30,314 nt of DNA from CAZOZP01 sp964584325 (GCA_964584325.1 CAZOZP010000047.1:1-30314), one strand, 5' to 3'. Positions 1-9,182 are shown, counted from the first letter of the stretch. The notes: generated from the letters alone by a model not told the origin. Numbers and translations: made by a program.

Positions 1-136
1 GTAATTCAGCATCAATTTCCTCTTTTGAATGTATATTTCTTTTTTGAAGTTCCTGAGCAGCTTGTTTTTCCATCTGCGGGAAAACAGAGCTTGCTGAAAG
101 AATTGCAAATAAAAACAAAAATACTATTCTCTTCAT
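1..136 (-). CDS. N-terminal fragment of an exported protein (cut by window edge)
   Basis: The reading frame starts at an ATG on the minus strand (CAT at 134-136) and runs off the left end of the window, so only 45 codons are present. The product begins MKRIVFLFLFAILSASS, a typical signal peptide (two positive residues, a hydrophobic stretch, then a likely cut near VFPQ). The mature part is charged and helical (MEKQAAQELQKRNIHSKEEI). Short N-terminal segments of the form AxxLxxRxIxxEEI are common in Bacteroidota SLBB-type polysaccharide export proteins, which is one possible identity, but the fragment is too short to decide. TTAAGG lies just upstream of the start. It faces the same way as pta, which ends 137 bases upstream. 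Confidence 0.6.
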   Translation of the reverse strand, partial: MKRIVFLFLFAILSASSVFPQMEKQAAQELQKRNIHSKEEIDAEL

Positions 137-273
137 CCTTAATCCGTTTAATAGTTGGTAACTGGCAAATAAAACTCTTAGTTATAATTGCTTTATTTAA
201 TCCGCTAAATTAACCAAATAAGATATTATTTCCAAAATAACTTATTTTTTTAGAAAATTTGTGCTGCTAACTT

Positions 274-1248
274 TTAGGCCATCAAAGCACAAATTGCTGA
301 AGTATTTACTATATCATTGACACTGCATCCCCTGCTCAAGTCAAACAAAGGCTTACGAAGTCCCTGAATAATAGGACCTACTGCTTCTGCCCCGCCTAAT
401 CTTTCAGCAATCTTGTAACCGATATTTCCTGCATTCAAATCCGGGAAAACCAATACATTGGCCTTACCTGCAACACTGCTACCCGGAGCTTTTCTTTGTC
501 CTATTGATTCAACAACCGCAGCATCAAACTGCATTTCACCGTCAGATTCAATATCAGGTCTCTTGTTTTTCAGAATGCCTAATGCATTGATGACTTTATC
601 TGCAAGAGGATGAACTGCGCTTCCTTTTGTGGAGAATGACAGCATTGCAGTTTTCGGTTTAATTCCGGTTAGTCTGTAATAATTGTCGGACGTGCTTTCC
701 GCTATATCAGCAAGCTGTTCCGGTGTCGGATCAGGAACAACCGCACAATCAGCAAAGCACAGATTTCTTTCAGGAAAAATCATCAAAAAGAAACTTGAAA
801 CAGTGGCAATTCCCTCTGCAAGACCCACGCACTGCAATCCCGATCTCAATACATCGCCCGTAGAAGCAAAAGATCCGGCAACCATTCCGTCAACCAACCC
901 GTTTCTTAACATCATTGCACCAAAGAATAAATCTCTTTTCATATTCTCTGCTGCCTTTTCAGGAGTCATTCCTTTATTTTTTCGTAATTCAAAAAACTCT
1001 GCCGAAAACTGTCCCGCAAGCGGATCAGTTAAATGATCGATTATTTCAATACCTTTTAATTCAATTCCTGACTTTGCGGCATCGTCATAAACTTTTGCCT
1101 GATTACCAATCAAAACAGGACAAGCAATACCTTCGCCTTTTAATATAGAAGCCGCTTTAAGTACTCTTTCATCGTGAGATTCCGGAAGTACTATTTTTCT
1201 ATTAAGTTTTGAAGCTTTCGATTTAATTTCATTTAATAATCCGGACAT
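274..1248 (-). CDS. pta: Phosphate acetyltransferase
   Basis: This enzyme interconverts acetyl-CoA plus phosphate with acetyl phosphate plus CoA in the cytoplasm, the first step of acetate and ATP formation (Pta-AckA). The 324 residues match the short, single-domain PTA_PTB form and cover the whole domain. Visible family blocks are the N-terminal IVLPESHDERVLKAA (19-33), the central AGSFASTGDVLRSGLQ (124-139), and the C-terminal VFPDLNAGNIGYKIAERLGG followed by GPIIQGLRKPLFDLSRGC. The ATG start has TTAAGG about 7-9 bases upstream. No acetate kinase gene is present in the window, so the partner must lie elsewhere. It is divergent from the AI-2E-type gene, with only about 90-105 AT-rich bases between them, which must hold both promoters. 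A phosphate butyryltransferase is the main alternative, less likely given the central motif. Confidence 0.93.
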   Translation of the reverse strand: MSGLLNEIKSKASKLNRKIVLPESHDERVLKAASILKGEGIACPVLIGNQAKVYDDAAKSGIELKGIEIIDHLTDPLAGQFSAEFFELRKNKGMTPEKAAENMKRDLFFGAMMLRNGLVDGMVAGSFASTGDVLRSGLQCVGLAEGIATVSSFFLMIFPERNLCFADCAVVPDPTPEQLADIAESTSDNYYRLTGIKPKTAMLSFSTKGSAVHPLADKVINALGILKNKRPDIESDGEMQFDAAVVESIGQRKAPGSSVAGKANVLVFPDLNAGNIGYKIAERLGGAEAVGPIIQGLRKPLFDLSRGCSVNDIVNTSAICALMA

Positions 1249-1354
1249 ATTTTACCTTAATTGTTTATTACACATGCATTTTTTTATTTATTCTAAAAAT
1301 AATATTTCTTAATAAACATTTTTTGAATATTTTAGCTTGAAAAAAAGATTTATT

Positions 1355-2425
1355 ATGCCAATACAAGAGAGTCCGGTTTCAGTTTTAGTTAAATTAGTTA
1401 TAGCTGCCGCTGCTGCGGCATTGCTTGTATGGACTGCTTTTATCTTTTTCGAAATCATAGTTATTATTTTTCTTGCAGTATTCCTTGCTATTTTAATTAA
1501 TCCGGTGGTCAACTTTCTTAATAAGAAGGGACTCCCCAGACATGGTGCTGTTGTTACTGCTTATGGTCTTGCACTTATTCTGGTAGTTTTTGCATTCAAC
1601 AGTTTTATTCCTAAAATTGCAGAGCAAATGAACTCTCTTGCTAATTCGGCAAAAGATCAAAAACTTGAGGAAATGTTTTTTCAAATTGAAACCACACTGT
1701 CTCAATTCTTACCTTTCCTTACTCCGGGCAGTTTAACTGCTCAGTTGAATGATTTTTTCTCCAATCTCTTTTTTGATACTATAAATAATTTTACCGCAAT
1801 TCTTTCCAGTCTCGTTTCAGTAATGACTGTCTTTATTATTGTTCCTTTCATTTCGTTTTTTTTGTTAAGAGACAAAAACAATCTTCTGAGAGGCATTATA
1901 AATGTTTTGCCGAACCGTTACATAGAAATGTCGTATATGGTTATCAATAAGATTACCGGTAATCTCGAACGATTTGTAATCGGCTGGCTTCTTGATGCTT
2001 TGTTTATCGGAATATCTGCAGGTGTGGGACTAAAATTTATGGGGATAGAAAATGCCTTCTCAATAGGTCTTATAGCCGGGGCCGGACATCTGATTCCTTA
2101 CTTTGGTCCGGTAATAGGAGGAATACCGGCAATTATCTTTTCGGTAATCCAATTCGGCGATTTCTCTATGCTTCCTCAGATTGCAGTACTATTTCTTATA
2201 ATTTATACTATTGATAACGGATTTGTTCAGCCGCATGTTTTTTCAAAAGCTACTGATATTCATCCGATTATTATTATTCTTATTATTCTTATCGGAAGCA
2301 AACTTTTCGGTATATCCGGAATGCTTTTGGCCGTTCCGGTTGCAACTGTCATTAAAACTGCATCCAGAGAAATATACTACGGATTTAAGAATTACAAAAT
2401 CATTAAAACGAATTTCTATACCTGA
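1355..2425 (+). CDS. AI-2E family (PerM/YdiK-like) transporter
   Basis: Integral inner-membrane protein of about 356 residues with roughly eight hydrophobic segments, the size and topology of the AI-2E/PerM family. Family blocks seen are GAGHLIPYFGPVIGGIPAI in the middle and, near the C-terminus, DNGFVQPHVF, IHPIIIILIILIGSKLFG and SGMLLAVPVATVIK. The family was named for a member linked to autoinducer-2 export, but other members are Na+/H+ antiporters or unknown, so the substrate cannot be given. The ATG at 1355 is preferred over an in-frame TTG at 1337 because neither has a strong ribosome site and ATG gives the usual short hydrophilic N-terminus. The stop is 2 bases before the next ATG (2428), so the two genes are probably co-transcribed and translationally coupled. 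Confidence 0.9.
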   Translation: MPIQESPVSVLVKLVIAAAAAALLVWTAFIFFEIIVIIFLAVFLAILINPVVNFLNKKGLPRHGAVVTAYGLALILVVFAFNSFIPKIAEQMNSLANSAKDQKLEEMFFQIETTLSQFLPFLTPGSLTAQLNDFFSNLFFDTINNFTAILSSLVSVMTVFIIVPFISFFLLRDKNNLLRGIINVLPNRYIEMSYMVINKITGNLERFVIGWLLDALFIGISAGVGLKFMGIENAFSIGLIAGAGHLIPYFGPVIGGIPAIIFSVIQFGDFSMLPQIAVLFLIIYTIDNGFVQPHVFSKATDIHPIIIILIILIGSKLFGISGMLLAVPVATVIKTASREIYYGFKNYKIIKTNFYT

Positions 2426-2427
2426 TA

Positions 2428-4356
2428 ATGAAAAACTATTCCTGTATATATTCTCCGTGTTTTTTTTATGTTTTTCTTCTGACAGTAATCATTCTTATTC
2501 CTTTTAATAATTATGCTCAGGAAACTCCCGATTCGCTTAATGTTTTATCTGAGATTGAAAACGGGGTTGTCTATAAATTCAAAAAAGATTTAGATATTTA
2601 TACTCTTGGTTCAATTCTGAACTATAACTACAGAAGCAGTTTAATAAATACCGGTGTATTCCTTAGATATAATTCTGTTGTTGTTGAATCAGGCTTAAAA
2701 AACATAAGGGATGAACTGTTATATAACTTAAGCGGATCCTGGTTCTTTTCGCGGTATTTTGAGCCGGGACTTAATTTCGAAGGTAGTCTTTTGAATGATA
2801 ACCGCAAGACAGGTATAAATGAAATCCACATTATTAAAAACAAATTTTTCGTAAACTCTACTCCCCTTGATTCTCTAAGACTACAAGGTTTTGCCGGATA
2901 TATATCAGATAATCAGCTTAACCGGGAAGATTCCGGTCTTCTGTACGGGTTTAAGTCTAATTATCTGCTTGCAATAGATAGTTCCATTCACATCAGCACA
3001 CGAGGTTTGATAGCCAAAGAAAACATCTCCCCCAGGGAAAACTCCGATGTTAAAGCTGGAATTACTCTTTCCGGCTTGTCCTCAGATTACTTTAGCGATA
3101 AACTTGAAATTGATTATTTTTCTTCATCGCGCGATTTTTATTTTGAAGCTGATTCAGCCACCGCATCAATCTTTAATGTTGAGAGCAACATTCAGAAACG
3201 CAGGGAAGATGCTTTCATAATTCAAAATAATATTAAATTTTTGGCCTATTCTGATGCAATTGAATTCTTCTCGAACTTCAAACTCACAAAAAAAAATATA
3301 AAAAAGGAAAACCGCTACTACATTTATAATAGAAATTCGTCATCTGTTCCCGGTATAACTGTCGAACAATCAGGTCTGGATGTTAATTTCGGAGGGAATG
3401 CTGATTTTGACTTCGTCCGGATTTTCATACAGGGAGGTTACTCTGAAAACGAGGAGATGCATCTTCCGATTAATCACAAAAGTATTCCCGCATTTTTTTA
3501 TGAATCAAAGTTGTATGAAGAACAGAAAAAAAATTTCATAAACAAACAGTCTTTTCTTTCATTGAAAAGCGATTTCAGCATTTCGGCTTCAGACATTCTC
3601 AGCACCTCTTTTATTCAACGAAAAATCCAGTTCGATACGCCAAGTGATCAGAATTTCGATGACCGCGACGAATTAATGACACTTGTTAAGGCTTCATATC
3701 TCAGGAAATTCAGCAGCCGGCTCGATTTAATTATATCTGCCGAAGGCAGCATTTCCAAACTTGTTTATATCTATTCTCAGAAAAGTGCAAACAACCTTAC
3801 TAAAAGAAGTCTTAAATATTCAGGAGAAGCAAGATTCTCATCCGGCATTGTTAAGAACAACCTCGCCGGTGAAGTAAACTCAAGCTACAGCGTATTTGAT
3901 TTCGAAAAGGCAGGAACACTTAATAAAAGCTACCTCTTAAGGCAGCTTATAATTAAGGACTCTCTTGAACTCAAGCTCAATTATTTTCTTAAACTTAAGC
4001 TTAATACCGCTCTGCGTTTTTCAGAACAAGGAAATTTCTTTTGGCAAAATTTTTCATCTCAGCCTACAAGATTTTTAGAAGAAAAGTTATTTGAAGGAAA
4101 AATCGAAACACAATGGATGCACTGGATTTTCCGTCTCGGGATAAAACATTTTTCACTGCTTACATTTTCGTATGCAAAAGACTATTCACGAAGCAAAATC
4201 TCTGACTATTATGTTACATCGCCTATTTTTGAAACAGACTGTCCATATGAAAAAATATTGTTGAATTTTACAGGCAGTTTAGATTATATTAAGACAGAAA
4301 ATAAAGAAACAAAAATAAATCCGTTTATAGATTTGGTAATAAAATATAATTTTTAA
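2428..4356 (+). CDS. Predicted outer-membrane beta-barrel protein, unknown function
   Basis: Product of 642 residues. It starts with a signal peptide (charged MKNYS, hydrophobic core, likely cut after NNYAQ near residue 30) and the rest is dominated by alternating polar/hydrophobic strands with many aromatic and acidic turns, as in large outer-membrane barrels. The last residues (IDLVIKYNF) end in phenylalanine, a typical beta-signal recognised by the BAM machinery. No TonB box, plug domain or lipobox is obvious. The start is 2 bases after the transporter stop, which suggests one operon. I do not recognise a named family; it resembles the many capsule- or surface-assembly-related barrels of Bacteroidota only in general build. 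Placement in the outer membrane is an inference from sequence pattern. Confidence 0.7.
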   Translation: MKNYSCIYSPCFFYVFLLTVIILIPFNNYAQETPDSLNVLSEIENGVVYKFKKDLDIYTLGSILNYNYRSSLINTGVFLRYNSVVVESGLKNIRDELLYNLSGSWFFSRYFEPGLNFEGSLLNDNRKTGINEIHIIKNKFFVNSTPLDSLRLQGFAGYISDNQLNREDSGLLYGFKSNYLLAIDSSIHISTRGLIAKENISPRENSDVKAGITLSGLSSDYFSDKLEIDYFSSSRDFYFEADSATASIFNVESNIQKRREDAFIIQNNIKFLAYSDAIEFFSNFKLTKKNIKKENRYYIYNRNSSSVPGITVEQSGLDVNFGGNADFDFVRIFIQGGYSENEEMHLPINHKSIPAFFYESKLYEEQKKNFINKQSFLSLKSDFSISASDILSTSFIQRKIQFDTPSDQNFDDRDELMTLVKASYLRKFSSRLDLIISAEGSISKLVYIYSQKSANNLTKRSLKYSGEARFSSGIVKNNLAGEVNSSYSVFDFEKAGTLNKSYLLRQLIIKDSLELKLNYFLKLKLNTALRFSEQGNFFWQNFSSQPTRFLEEKLFEGKIETQWMHWIFRLGIKHFSLLTFSYAKDYSRSKISDYYVTSPIFETDCPYEKILLNFTGSLDYIKTENKETKINPFIDLVIKYNF

Positions 4357-4412
4357 CCGATAATTATCCTATAATATTTTTATTTTGGGACACAGACTTT
4401 TTGGAGATTAAA

Positions 4413-4823
4413 TTGGATAACAATACTTTTACTAAATCCTTCCCCAGTACTATGGATGTAATTCCGGATGTTGATTCTTTTGTTTTGGATTCACTTGCTT
4501 CTTTTAATCTCTCGGAAGAAACACTGACAAATATTTCTTTGGCAACTTCCGAAGCGGCTTCCAACTGTATTTCTCATGGCAATAATTTTAATATAAGTCT
4601 ATCATTTACTATTGATATTGAGATTTCATCCGAGTCCGTCAAGCTTAGTTTCAAAGATAAAGGTAAAGGCTTTGACCCTGAAAATTTACCTGACCCAACT
4701 GCCCCTGAAAATATTTTCAAAGAACACGGAAGAGGTATATTTATTATGAAATCTCTTGTTCGTAAACTCGATTTCGATTTCACTGACGAAGGAACTACTT
4801 CCATTCTGTATTTTGATATTTAA
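4413..4823 (+). CDS. RsbW-like anti-sigma serine/threonine kinase (HATPase_c_2)
   Basis: Small cytoplasmic GHKL ATPase of 136 residues. The family phosphorylates an anti-sigma-factor antagonist (STAS protein) or binds a sigma factor in partner-switching control. ATP-site blocks are visible: N-box LATSEAASNCISHGN (43-57, Glu47 and Asn51), G1 DKGKGFDP (82-89) and G2 GHGR-like EHGRGIFIMKSL (104-115). The start is chosen as TTG at 4413 because GGAG sits at 4403-4406, six bases upstream; an in-frame TTG at 4401 has no such site. It follows the barrel gene by 56 bases on the same strand. No STAS antagonist or sigma factor is encoded beside it, so its partner is elsewhere in the genome. Confidence 0.88.
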   Translation: MDNNTFTKSFPSTMDVIPDVDSFVLDSLASFNLSEETLTNISLATSEAASNCISHGNNFNISLSFTIDIEISSESVKLSFKDKGKGFDPENLPDPTAPENIFKEHGRGIFIMKSLVRKLDFDFTDEGTTSILYFDI

Positions 4824-5126
4824 CACAAATTTTTTATTAGAAAAATCAATGACACATCATAATACAAAATCTAAATACCGATAAATGCGGGATGAGATTT
4901 GTATTGCAAAGTAACATAATTTTTTCTTCATTTACTCTAATATCCGCTAATTTGAGTTTAACTTTAATCCGAGAGAATATCAATCTTTAATATTATGCCA
5001 ACTTTTTTTCATTATTATTTTCCCTAATGACAAATTTGGGTTAAGATTCGTATTGATTCCTGTTGAATAGAGAATTTTTTATTTATATATTTGGCTTGAT
5101 AATTTTTTAATTAAACGGAGCAATAA
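4824..5126. other. Intergenic region before mdh
   Basis: About 300 AT-rich bases without a credible gene. It holds the candidate mdh promoter near 5062-5093. Two loosely similar stretches, around 4889-4911 and 5040-5060, share AGATTYGTATTG and may be an old duplication or a protein-binding site; nothing firmer can be said. No terminator hairpin is apparent after the anti-sigma kinase gene. Confidence 0.5.
5062..5093 (+). promoter_or_regulatory. Candidate Bacteroidota-type promoter of mdh
   Basis: TATATTTG at 5086-5093 matches the TAnnTTTG -7 box of the Bacteroidota primary sigma factor, and GTTG at 5062-5065 stands 20 bases upstream in place of the TTTG -33 box. The mdh start is about 34 bases further on, and GGAG at 5117-5120 lies six bases before its ATG. 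The match is seen in the sequence; its use as a promoter is inferred. Confidence 0.4.
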
Positions 5127-6092
5127 ATGAGCAGAAAGAAAATTGCGCTTATAGGCGGAGGCCAGATAGGCGGCGTACTCGCACAGCTTGCAGCAATGCG
5201 TGAATTAGGTGATGTTGTTTTATTTGATATAGTTGAAGACCTTCCTCAGGGAAAAACCCTTGATATAGCAGAAGCTTCAAGAGTTGACGGTTTTGACGTA
5301 AATCTTTCCGGCGCTAATGACTATAGCGCAATTACAGGTTCTGACATAGTTATTATTACAGCCGGTTTACCCCGTAAACCCGGTATGAGCAGAGATGATC
5401 TTCTTTCTGTTAATGCTAAAATAATGAAATCTGTTGCAGAAAATGTAAAACAGTATGCTCCTGATTCAATAGTGATAATAATCAGCAATCCCCTTGATGC
5501 AATGGTTACTCTATTTCAGAAGGTATCCGGTTTCCCTGCTGAAAGAGTTATAGGACAGGCCGGTGTTCTTGATTCATCAAGATTTTCAACATTTATTGCA
5601 TGGGAACTCGGTGTTTCTGTAAAAGACATAAATGCAATGGTTTTAGGCGGACATGGCGATACGATGGTACCTCTTGTAAGATACGCAAATGTTAATGGTA
5701 TTCCTGTTATGGAAATGCTCGAAAGAAAATATAACGACAAAGCCAAAGCTAAAGAAGTTATGGATGCAATGGTAGAAAGAACAAAAATGGCAGGCGGCGA
5801 AGTAGTAAAACTTCTTAAGACCGGCTCAGCTTTTTACTCTCCTGCTTCCAGTGCAATAGCAATGGCAGAAGCGGTTCTTAAAGATGAAAAAAGAGTTCTT
5901 CCTGTTTGTGCATTGCTTAACGGCGAGTTCGGAGTTGAAGGATACTATGTTGGTGTTCCTGCAGTTTTAGGAGCTGCCGGTGTTGAAAGAATAATTGAAC
6001 TTTCATTGAACGATGAAGAACAGGCTGCTCTCGATAATTCTGTTAACGCAGTTAAATCTCTTGTTGCTGATATGGACAGATTAGGATTCTAA
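5127..6092 (+). CDS. mdh: Malate dehydrogenase, LDH-like NAD-dependent type
   Basis: Oxidises malate to oxaloacetate (or the reverse in the reductive TCA cycle) with NAD(H) in the cytoplasm. The 321 residues match the LDH-like MDH group found in Chlorobi and Bacteroidota. Seen: Rossmann loop GGGQIGG (10-16), Asp34 ending beta-2 which selects NAD over NADP, substrate-binding arginines Arg83 and Arg89 in the mobile loop RKPGMSRDD, Asn121 in SNPLD, Arg152, and the catalytic pair Asp149 and His176 (in GGHGDTMVPL). Arg83, together with the other arginines, supports malate rather than lactate as substrate. The ATG has GGAG six bases upstream. The gene stands alone, with its own candidate promoter and a strong terminator. 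Confidence 0.96.
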   Translation: MSRKKIALIGGGQIGGVLAQLAAMRELGDVVLFDIVEDLPQGKTLDIAEASRVDGFDVNLSGANDYSAITGSDIVIITAGLPRKPGMSRDDLLSVNAKIMKSVAENVKQYAPDSIVIIISNPLDAMVTLFQKVSGFPAERVIGQAGVLDSSRFSTFIAWELGVSVKDINAMVLGGHGDTMVPLVRYANVNGIPVMEMLERKYNDKAKAKEVMDAMVERTKMAGGEVVKLLKTGSAFYSPASSAIAMAEAVLKDEKRVLPVCALLNGEFGVEGYYVGVPAVLGAAGVERIIELSLNDEEQAALDNSVNAVKSLVADMDRLGF

Positions 6093-6113
6093 ATATTTTA
6101 GATTAAAAGTAAG

Positions 6114-6150
6114 AAAGCCGGCTTGTAAAAAAATAAGCCGGCTTTTTTTT
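6114..6150 (+). terminator. Rho-independent terminator of mdh
   Basis: AAAGCCGGCTT (6114-6124) and AAGCCGGCTTT (6135-6145) form an 11-bp stem around a 10-base A-rich loop, followed by a T tract to 6150. It lies 21 bases after the mdh stop. On the other strand it is followed by a weaker T-rich stretch and could also end tspO transcripts, which converge here. Confidence 0.92.
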
Positions 6151-6201
6151 AGGTTGTCAGGATATTCAATTTAAGATTAAAACAATTTATACTTAGTGAG
6201 A

Positions 6202-6696
6202 TCATAATATTTCCGGATTACTTTGCCAGATGGCAAATGTAAGAGCCGAGGCAAACGTTACCCATAATAGATAGGGAATCAGTAATGCCGCTGCAATTTT
6301 ACTCCTTTTATTAAATAAATAAATTGTTAATAGAATAAGAATCCATAATATCAATATTTCTATGAATGCAAAAAAACCGGAATTCCAAACAAAGAAAATC
6401 CACGTCCATAATGCATTTAATGCAAGCTGAAAAAAGAATGTAAGAACTGAAACTCTCCTGAAACTGTAATTCTCTTTTATCCATACAAGCCAGGCGGATA
6501 CAGCCATCATTATATACAAAACACTCCAGACAGGTCCGAATAAGTAACCGGGCGGTGCCCATAAAGGCCTCGTCAATTCGGCATAAAACGTCTTTGCACT
6601 GATTGAAGCAGTTGCACCTATATAGGCCGCCGAAAACGTTACGAATAGAAACAGAAATAACCCCGTATATTTCTTAATATTAAATCTTTTCTGCAT
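6202..6696 (-). CDS. tspO: TspO/MBR family tryptophan-rich sensory protein
   Basis: Membrane protein of 164 residues with five hydrophobic segments, the standard size for bacterial TspO. The family binds porphyrins and sterol-like ligands and has been tied to light, oxygen and stress responses. Family blocks are RPLWAPPGYLFGPVWSVLY (43-61), NALWTW (94-99) and PYLLWVTFASALTFAIWQ (141-158). The start is placed at the second in-frame ATG because AAAGGA lies nine bases upstream of it; the longer frame from 6741 would add 15 hydrophilic residues without a ribosome site. It lies about 100 bases downstream of the DUF2339 gene on the same strand. Confidence 0.92.
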   Translation of the reverse strand: MQKRFNIKKYTGLFLFLFVTFSAAYIGATASISAKTFYAELTRPLWAPPGYLFGPVWSVLYIMMAVSAWLVWIKENYSFRRVSVLTFFFQLALNALWTWIFFVWNSGFFAFIEILILWILILLTIYLFNKRSKIAAALLIPYLLWVTFASALTFAIWQSNPEIL

Positions 6697-6797
6697 ATAT
6701 ATATTTCCTTTATATTTCTCGCGGAAAATATTTTTGATCATTCACCACTCGCCCACATTTTCAAAGAATCCATATTTATATTTTCAGTAAACATATT

Positions 6798-9182
6798 CTA
6801 AAGTATTCTATCACGATATTTCTGATATAAATAAGAAGCAGTTATTAATATTATTCCTAAACCGAAAAACGAGAATATTCTGTAAAGTGTTTCCAGGAAT
6901 GACAGATCGAACAGAAATACTTTCAGAACCACAATACCTAAAACACAAATTGCTGATATTCTCAAGTATTTATTCCGCAGAATTATTCCTGAGGCCATAA
7001 GGCTTATTGCATACAACAGCCACATTAGACTCATAATCATTTGCCTGAAATTTTCCGGGTATTCAGATACTCCTTTCTCTGTAACCATCCCTAAATATTG
7101 GTAAGGTTCACTCGTAATATAAACGAATATGAGAATCAGCGCCAGTGATATAAAGAATACCGGTATTTCTTCTACAGCCTTATGTCTTCCGAAATATGCC
7201 GAAGTAAAAGAAATCGCAATCAGACCCAGCATTAAAACAGATTTGGAATTAAGTACAAGCATATAATCAGCGGGCACCGATATTATGCTAATATATACTG
7301 CCGTAAACAATGCAATTAAAGCCGCAGGTCTTAAAACATCTATGTTCTTTTTTAGTATTCCGAAAACCGAGATTCCGGCAATATATACAAGAAGCATTGC
7401 TCCTGTGATTATTCGTGAATTATATTCATACAAATCCGTATATATTTCAGCCTTCCCTAAAACAAGGTACCACTTATAATGGTGGATTTCAGTAACTATC
7501 CATGCTGCCGCAAATAACAGTGAAAAAATTACCGCGGTACTCCTGTATGCTTCCTCATATTTGCCCGGTGAAAAGAATCTAACGGAAATAAACGCAGTAA
7601 TAAACATCAGGAATACAGCAACACCTCTTATGTTAAAAAAAACAGCCGCCCCGCTAAATTCAGGCTGTGTTGTTAAAAACAGTCCGAGTACAAAAGCAGA
7701 AATTCCTGCAAGTATGTATCCGGTTTTATTTATTATTTGCATTGAAAGACTTTTAGCAATAAACATAATTATCAAAGACTGAATAAAAAGTATCGACAGA
7801 AGCTTTTCTTCTTCGAATTCAATAACAGCGGCAAACACAAATATGAGCACACCAAGCATTGCATTATTTCTGTCAATTAAGCCACATGAAGTATTTTTGA
7901 GCAGAAAAACAGTTTCGGATAAATAAATAATTGCAATAACCAAAGCAACAAACGAATTCCAGGCATCGTGTGATTCTCCGAAAATATACATCATTGAAAT
8001 GAAATAAAATATTGTGTTCAGAGTATTTATTGCAAGCGATAAGCCCTCATTAATTTCTATGTTTCTTAATCTTGCAGCAAAATAAGGCAATTTAAAGCTA
8101 AGCCAGAAAAGTGAAAAGAAAGCAAGAGCTTCAGGAAAATTTTCATAATTGAAATAATGCAGCAGCCACCCGAAAATGTATAGATTACTTCCAATAACAG
8201 CAATTAACGGAAGCAATTGCCATTGTTTCTTCTTAAAAGTAAGCGCAAGCACTCCCCAGTTAAGCAGGAGAAGATAAGAAAATAGGCCGTAATGATTAGG
8301 CTGACCCGTACTAAGGAGCACCGGTGTCAGAATTCCGCCCAAAAGACTTAAAATTGCGGCAGCCAAAGAATTATAATATACAGAAAGCCTGAATGAAAGA
8401 ACAGTAACGCAGGACATAAGAATGAACGCAGTTAATTGTGAAGTTAGATCATAAAGACTGAACGATGCCCACACGGTAAGATAAAGAATTGAAATTCCCG
8501 CCCCTGTTAGTCCCTGCGAAAATACCGAATAGCCTCGTTTATGGAATCTGAAAGAAGCAAAAAGCAAAGAGAATCCTGCCGCTGCACCTATTAAAAGTTT
8601 TACGGTATCAGAAATCCAATCATTATCGAAGGCGTATTTAAGGAAAAATCCCGCCGCAAACACAAGTGCAATTGCCCCTATTCTGTTAAATACCTTTCCG
8701 CCGAGTTTTTCTTCCCAGGATTCCTCGAGGATGTTAGGCGTGACGCGTGATGCGTGATGCGTTTCTTCATCGGGAACATTAAGCGTTTCATTAATGCTGT
8801 CATTCTGAGGAGCCTGCAACGAAGAATCTCCTTCAACAGTTGGTTTAATATCTGATGCATTAAATGTTTCTTCATCGTGACTCGTGAAGCGTGATTCGTG
8901 AAGCGTTTCATTAATGCTTTCTGTCTGAGGAGCCGGTTCTTCCGGTAACTTAATCTTCGGTAATTCACTTGTTACAGATGCAATGCCGGGCTCAATTGCA
9001 CGATTTACAGCTGCAGATTGCCTGGTTCGCGGCTTAAATTCAGAGTTCTGGAGAAAATGTTCAATTCTTTCTACCTTACGCGAAAGTTCTTTCATTCTGC
9101 CGTGAAGAACAATTAAATACACGGGCACGGCTACAACAACAGCCATAAAGCCGAAGCCTAAGAATCCGAAAAACAGCTCCAT
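6798..9182 (-). CDS. DUF2339 multi-pass membrane protein
   Basis: Large inner-membrane protein of 794 residues. It has an N-terminal membrane segment (about 4-26), a short coiled coil (KELSRKVERIEHFLQ, 31-45), a polar linker (46-150) and then, from about residue 155 (ESWEEKLGGKVFNRIGAIALVF), some twenty or more hydrophobic segments to the end. This is the architecture of DUF2339 proteins, whose function is unknown. AGGAG stands six bases before the ATG. The linker is unusual: it contains two related units (APQTESINETL at 84-94 and APQNDSINETL at 124-134, each followed by DEET..AS) encoded by repetitive DNA described separately. An out-of-frame open stretch across this linker is a by-product of that repetition. 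Confidence 0.88.
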   Translation of the reverse strand: MELFFGFLGFGFMAVVVAVPVYLIVLHGRMKELSRKVERIEHFLQNSEFKPRTRQSAAVNRAIEPGIASVTSELPKIKLPEEPAPQTESINETLHESRFTSHDEETFNASDIKPTVEGDSSLQAPQNDSINETLNVPDEETHHASRVTPNILEESWEEKLGGKVFNRIGAIALVFAAGFFLKYAFDNDWISDTVKLLIGAAAGFSLLFASFRFHKRGYSVFSQGLTGAGISILYLTVWASFSLYDLTSQLTAFILMSCVTVLSFRLSVYYNSLAAAILSLLGGILTPVLLSTGQPNHYGLFSYLLLLNWGVLALTFKKKQWQLLPLIAVIGSNLYIFGWLLHYFNYENFPEALAFFSLFWLSFKLPYFAARLRNIEINEGLSLAINTLNTIFYFISMMYIFGESHDAWNSFVALVIAIIYLSETVFLLKNTSCGLIDRNNAMLGVLIFVFAAVIEFEEEKLLSILFIQSLIIMFIAKSLSMQIINKTGYILAGISAFVLGLFLTTQPEFSGAAVFFNIRGVAVFLMFITAFISVRFFSPGKYEEAYRSTAVIFSLLFAAAWIVTEIHHYKWYLVLGKAEIYTDLYEYNSRIITGAMLLVYIAGISVFGILKKNIDVLRPAALIALFTAVYISIISVPADYMLVLNSKSVLMLGLIAISFTSAYFGRHKAVEEIPVFFISLALILIFVYITSEPYQYLGMVTEKGVSEYPENFRQMIMSLMWLLYAISLMASGIILRNKYLRISAICVLGIVVLKVFLFDLSFLETLYRIFSFFGLGIILITASYLYQKYRDRIL
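8738..8965. repeat. In-frame duplicated repeats in the DUF2339 linker
   Basis: Two related units lie inside the DUF2339 coding region. Each contains a run of near-palindromic GTGATGCG/GTGAAGCG steps (8738-8762 and 8875-8905) and a TTTCATTAATGCT block followed by CTGAGGAGCC (8787-8814 and 8905-8934). The unit at 8799-8832 reads, on the minus strand, as GGAGATTCTTCGTTGC followed by AGGCTCCTCAGAATGACA. Both motif types resemble short dispersed repeats that usually lie between genes; that resemblance is from memory and untested. Confidence 0.7.

Noticed and set aside
25..213. 62-codon open frame on the plus strand
   Set aside because: It is antisense to a minus-strand gene start with a clear signal peptide (1-136) and has no recognisable product.
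683..1036. 117-codon open frame opposite pta
   Set aside because: Shadow of the conserved pta coding region.
8678..8968. 96-codon open frame in the DUF2339 linker
   Set aside because: It is the alternative frame of the repeat DNA and reads as HASRVT-like repeats, a known by-product of such sequence.
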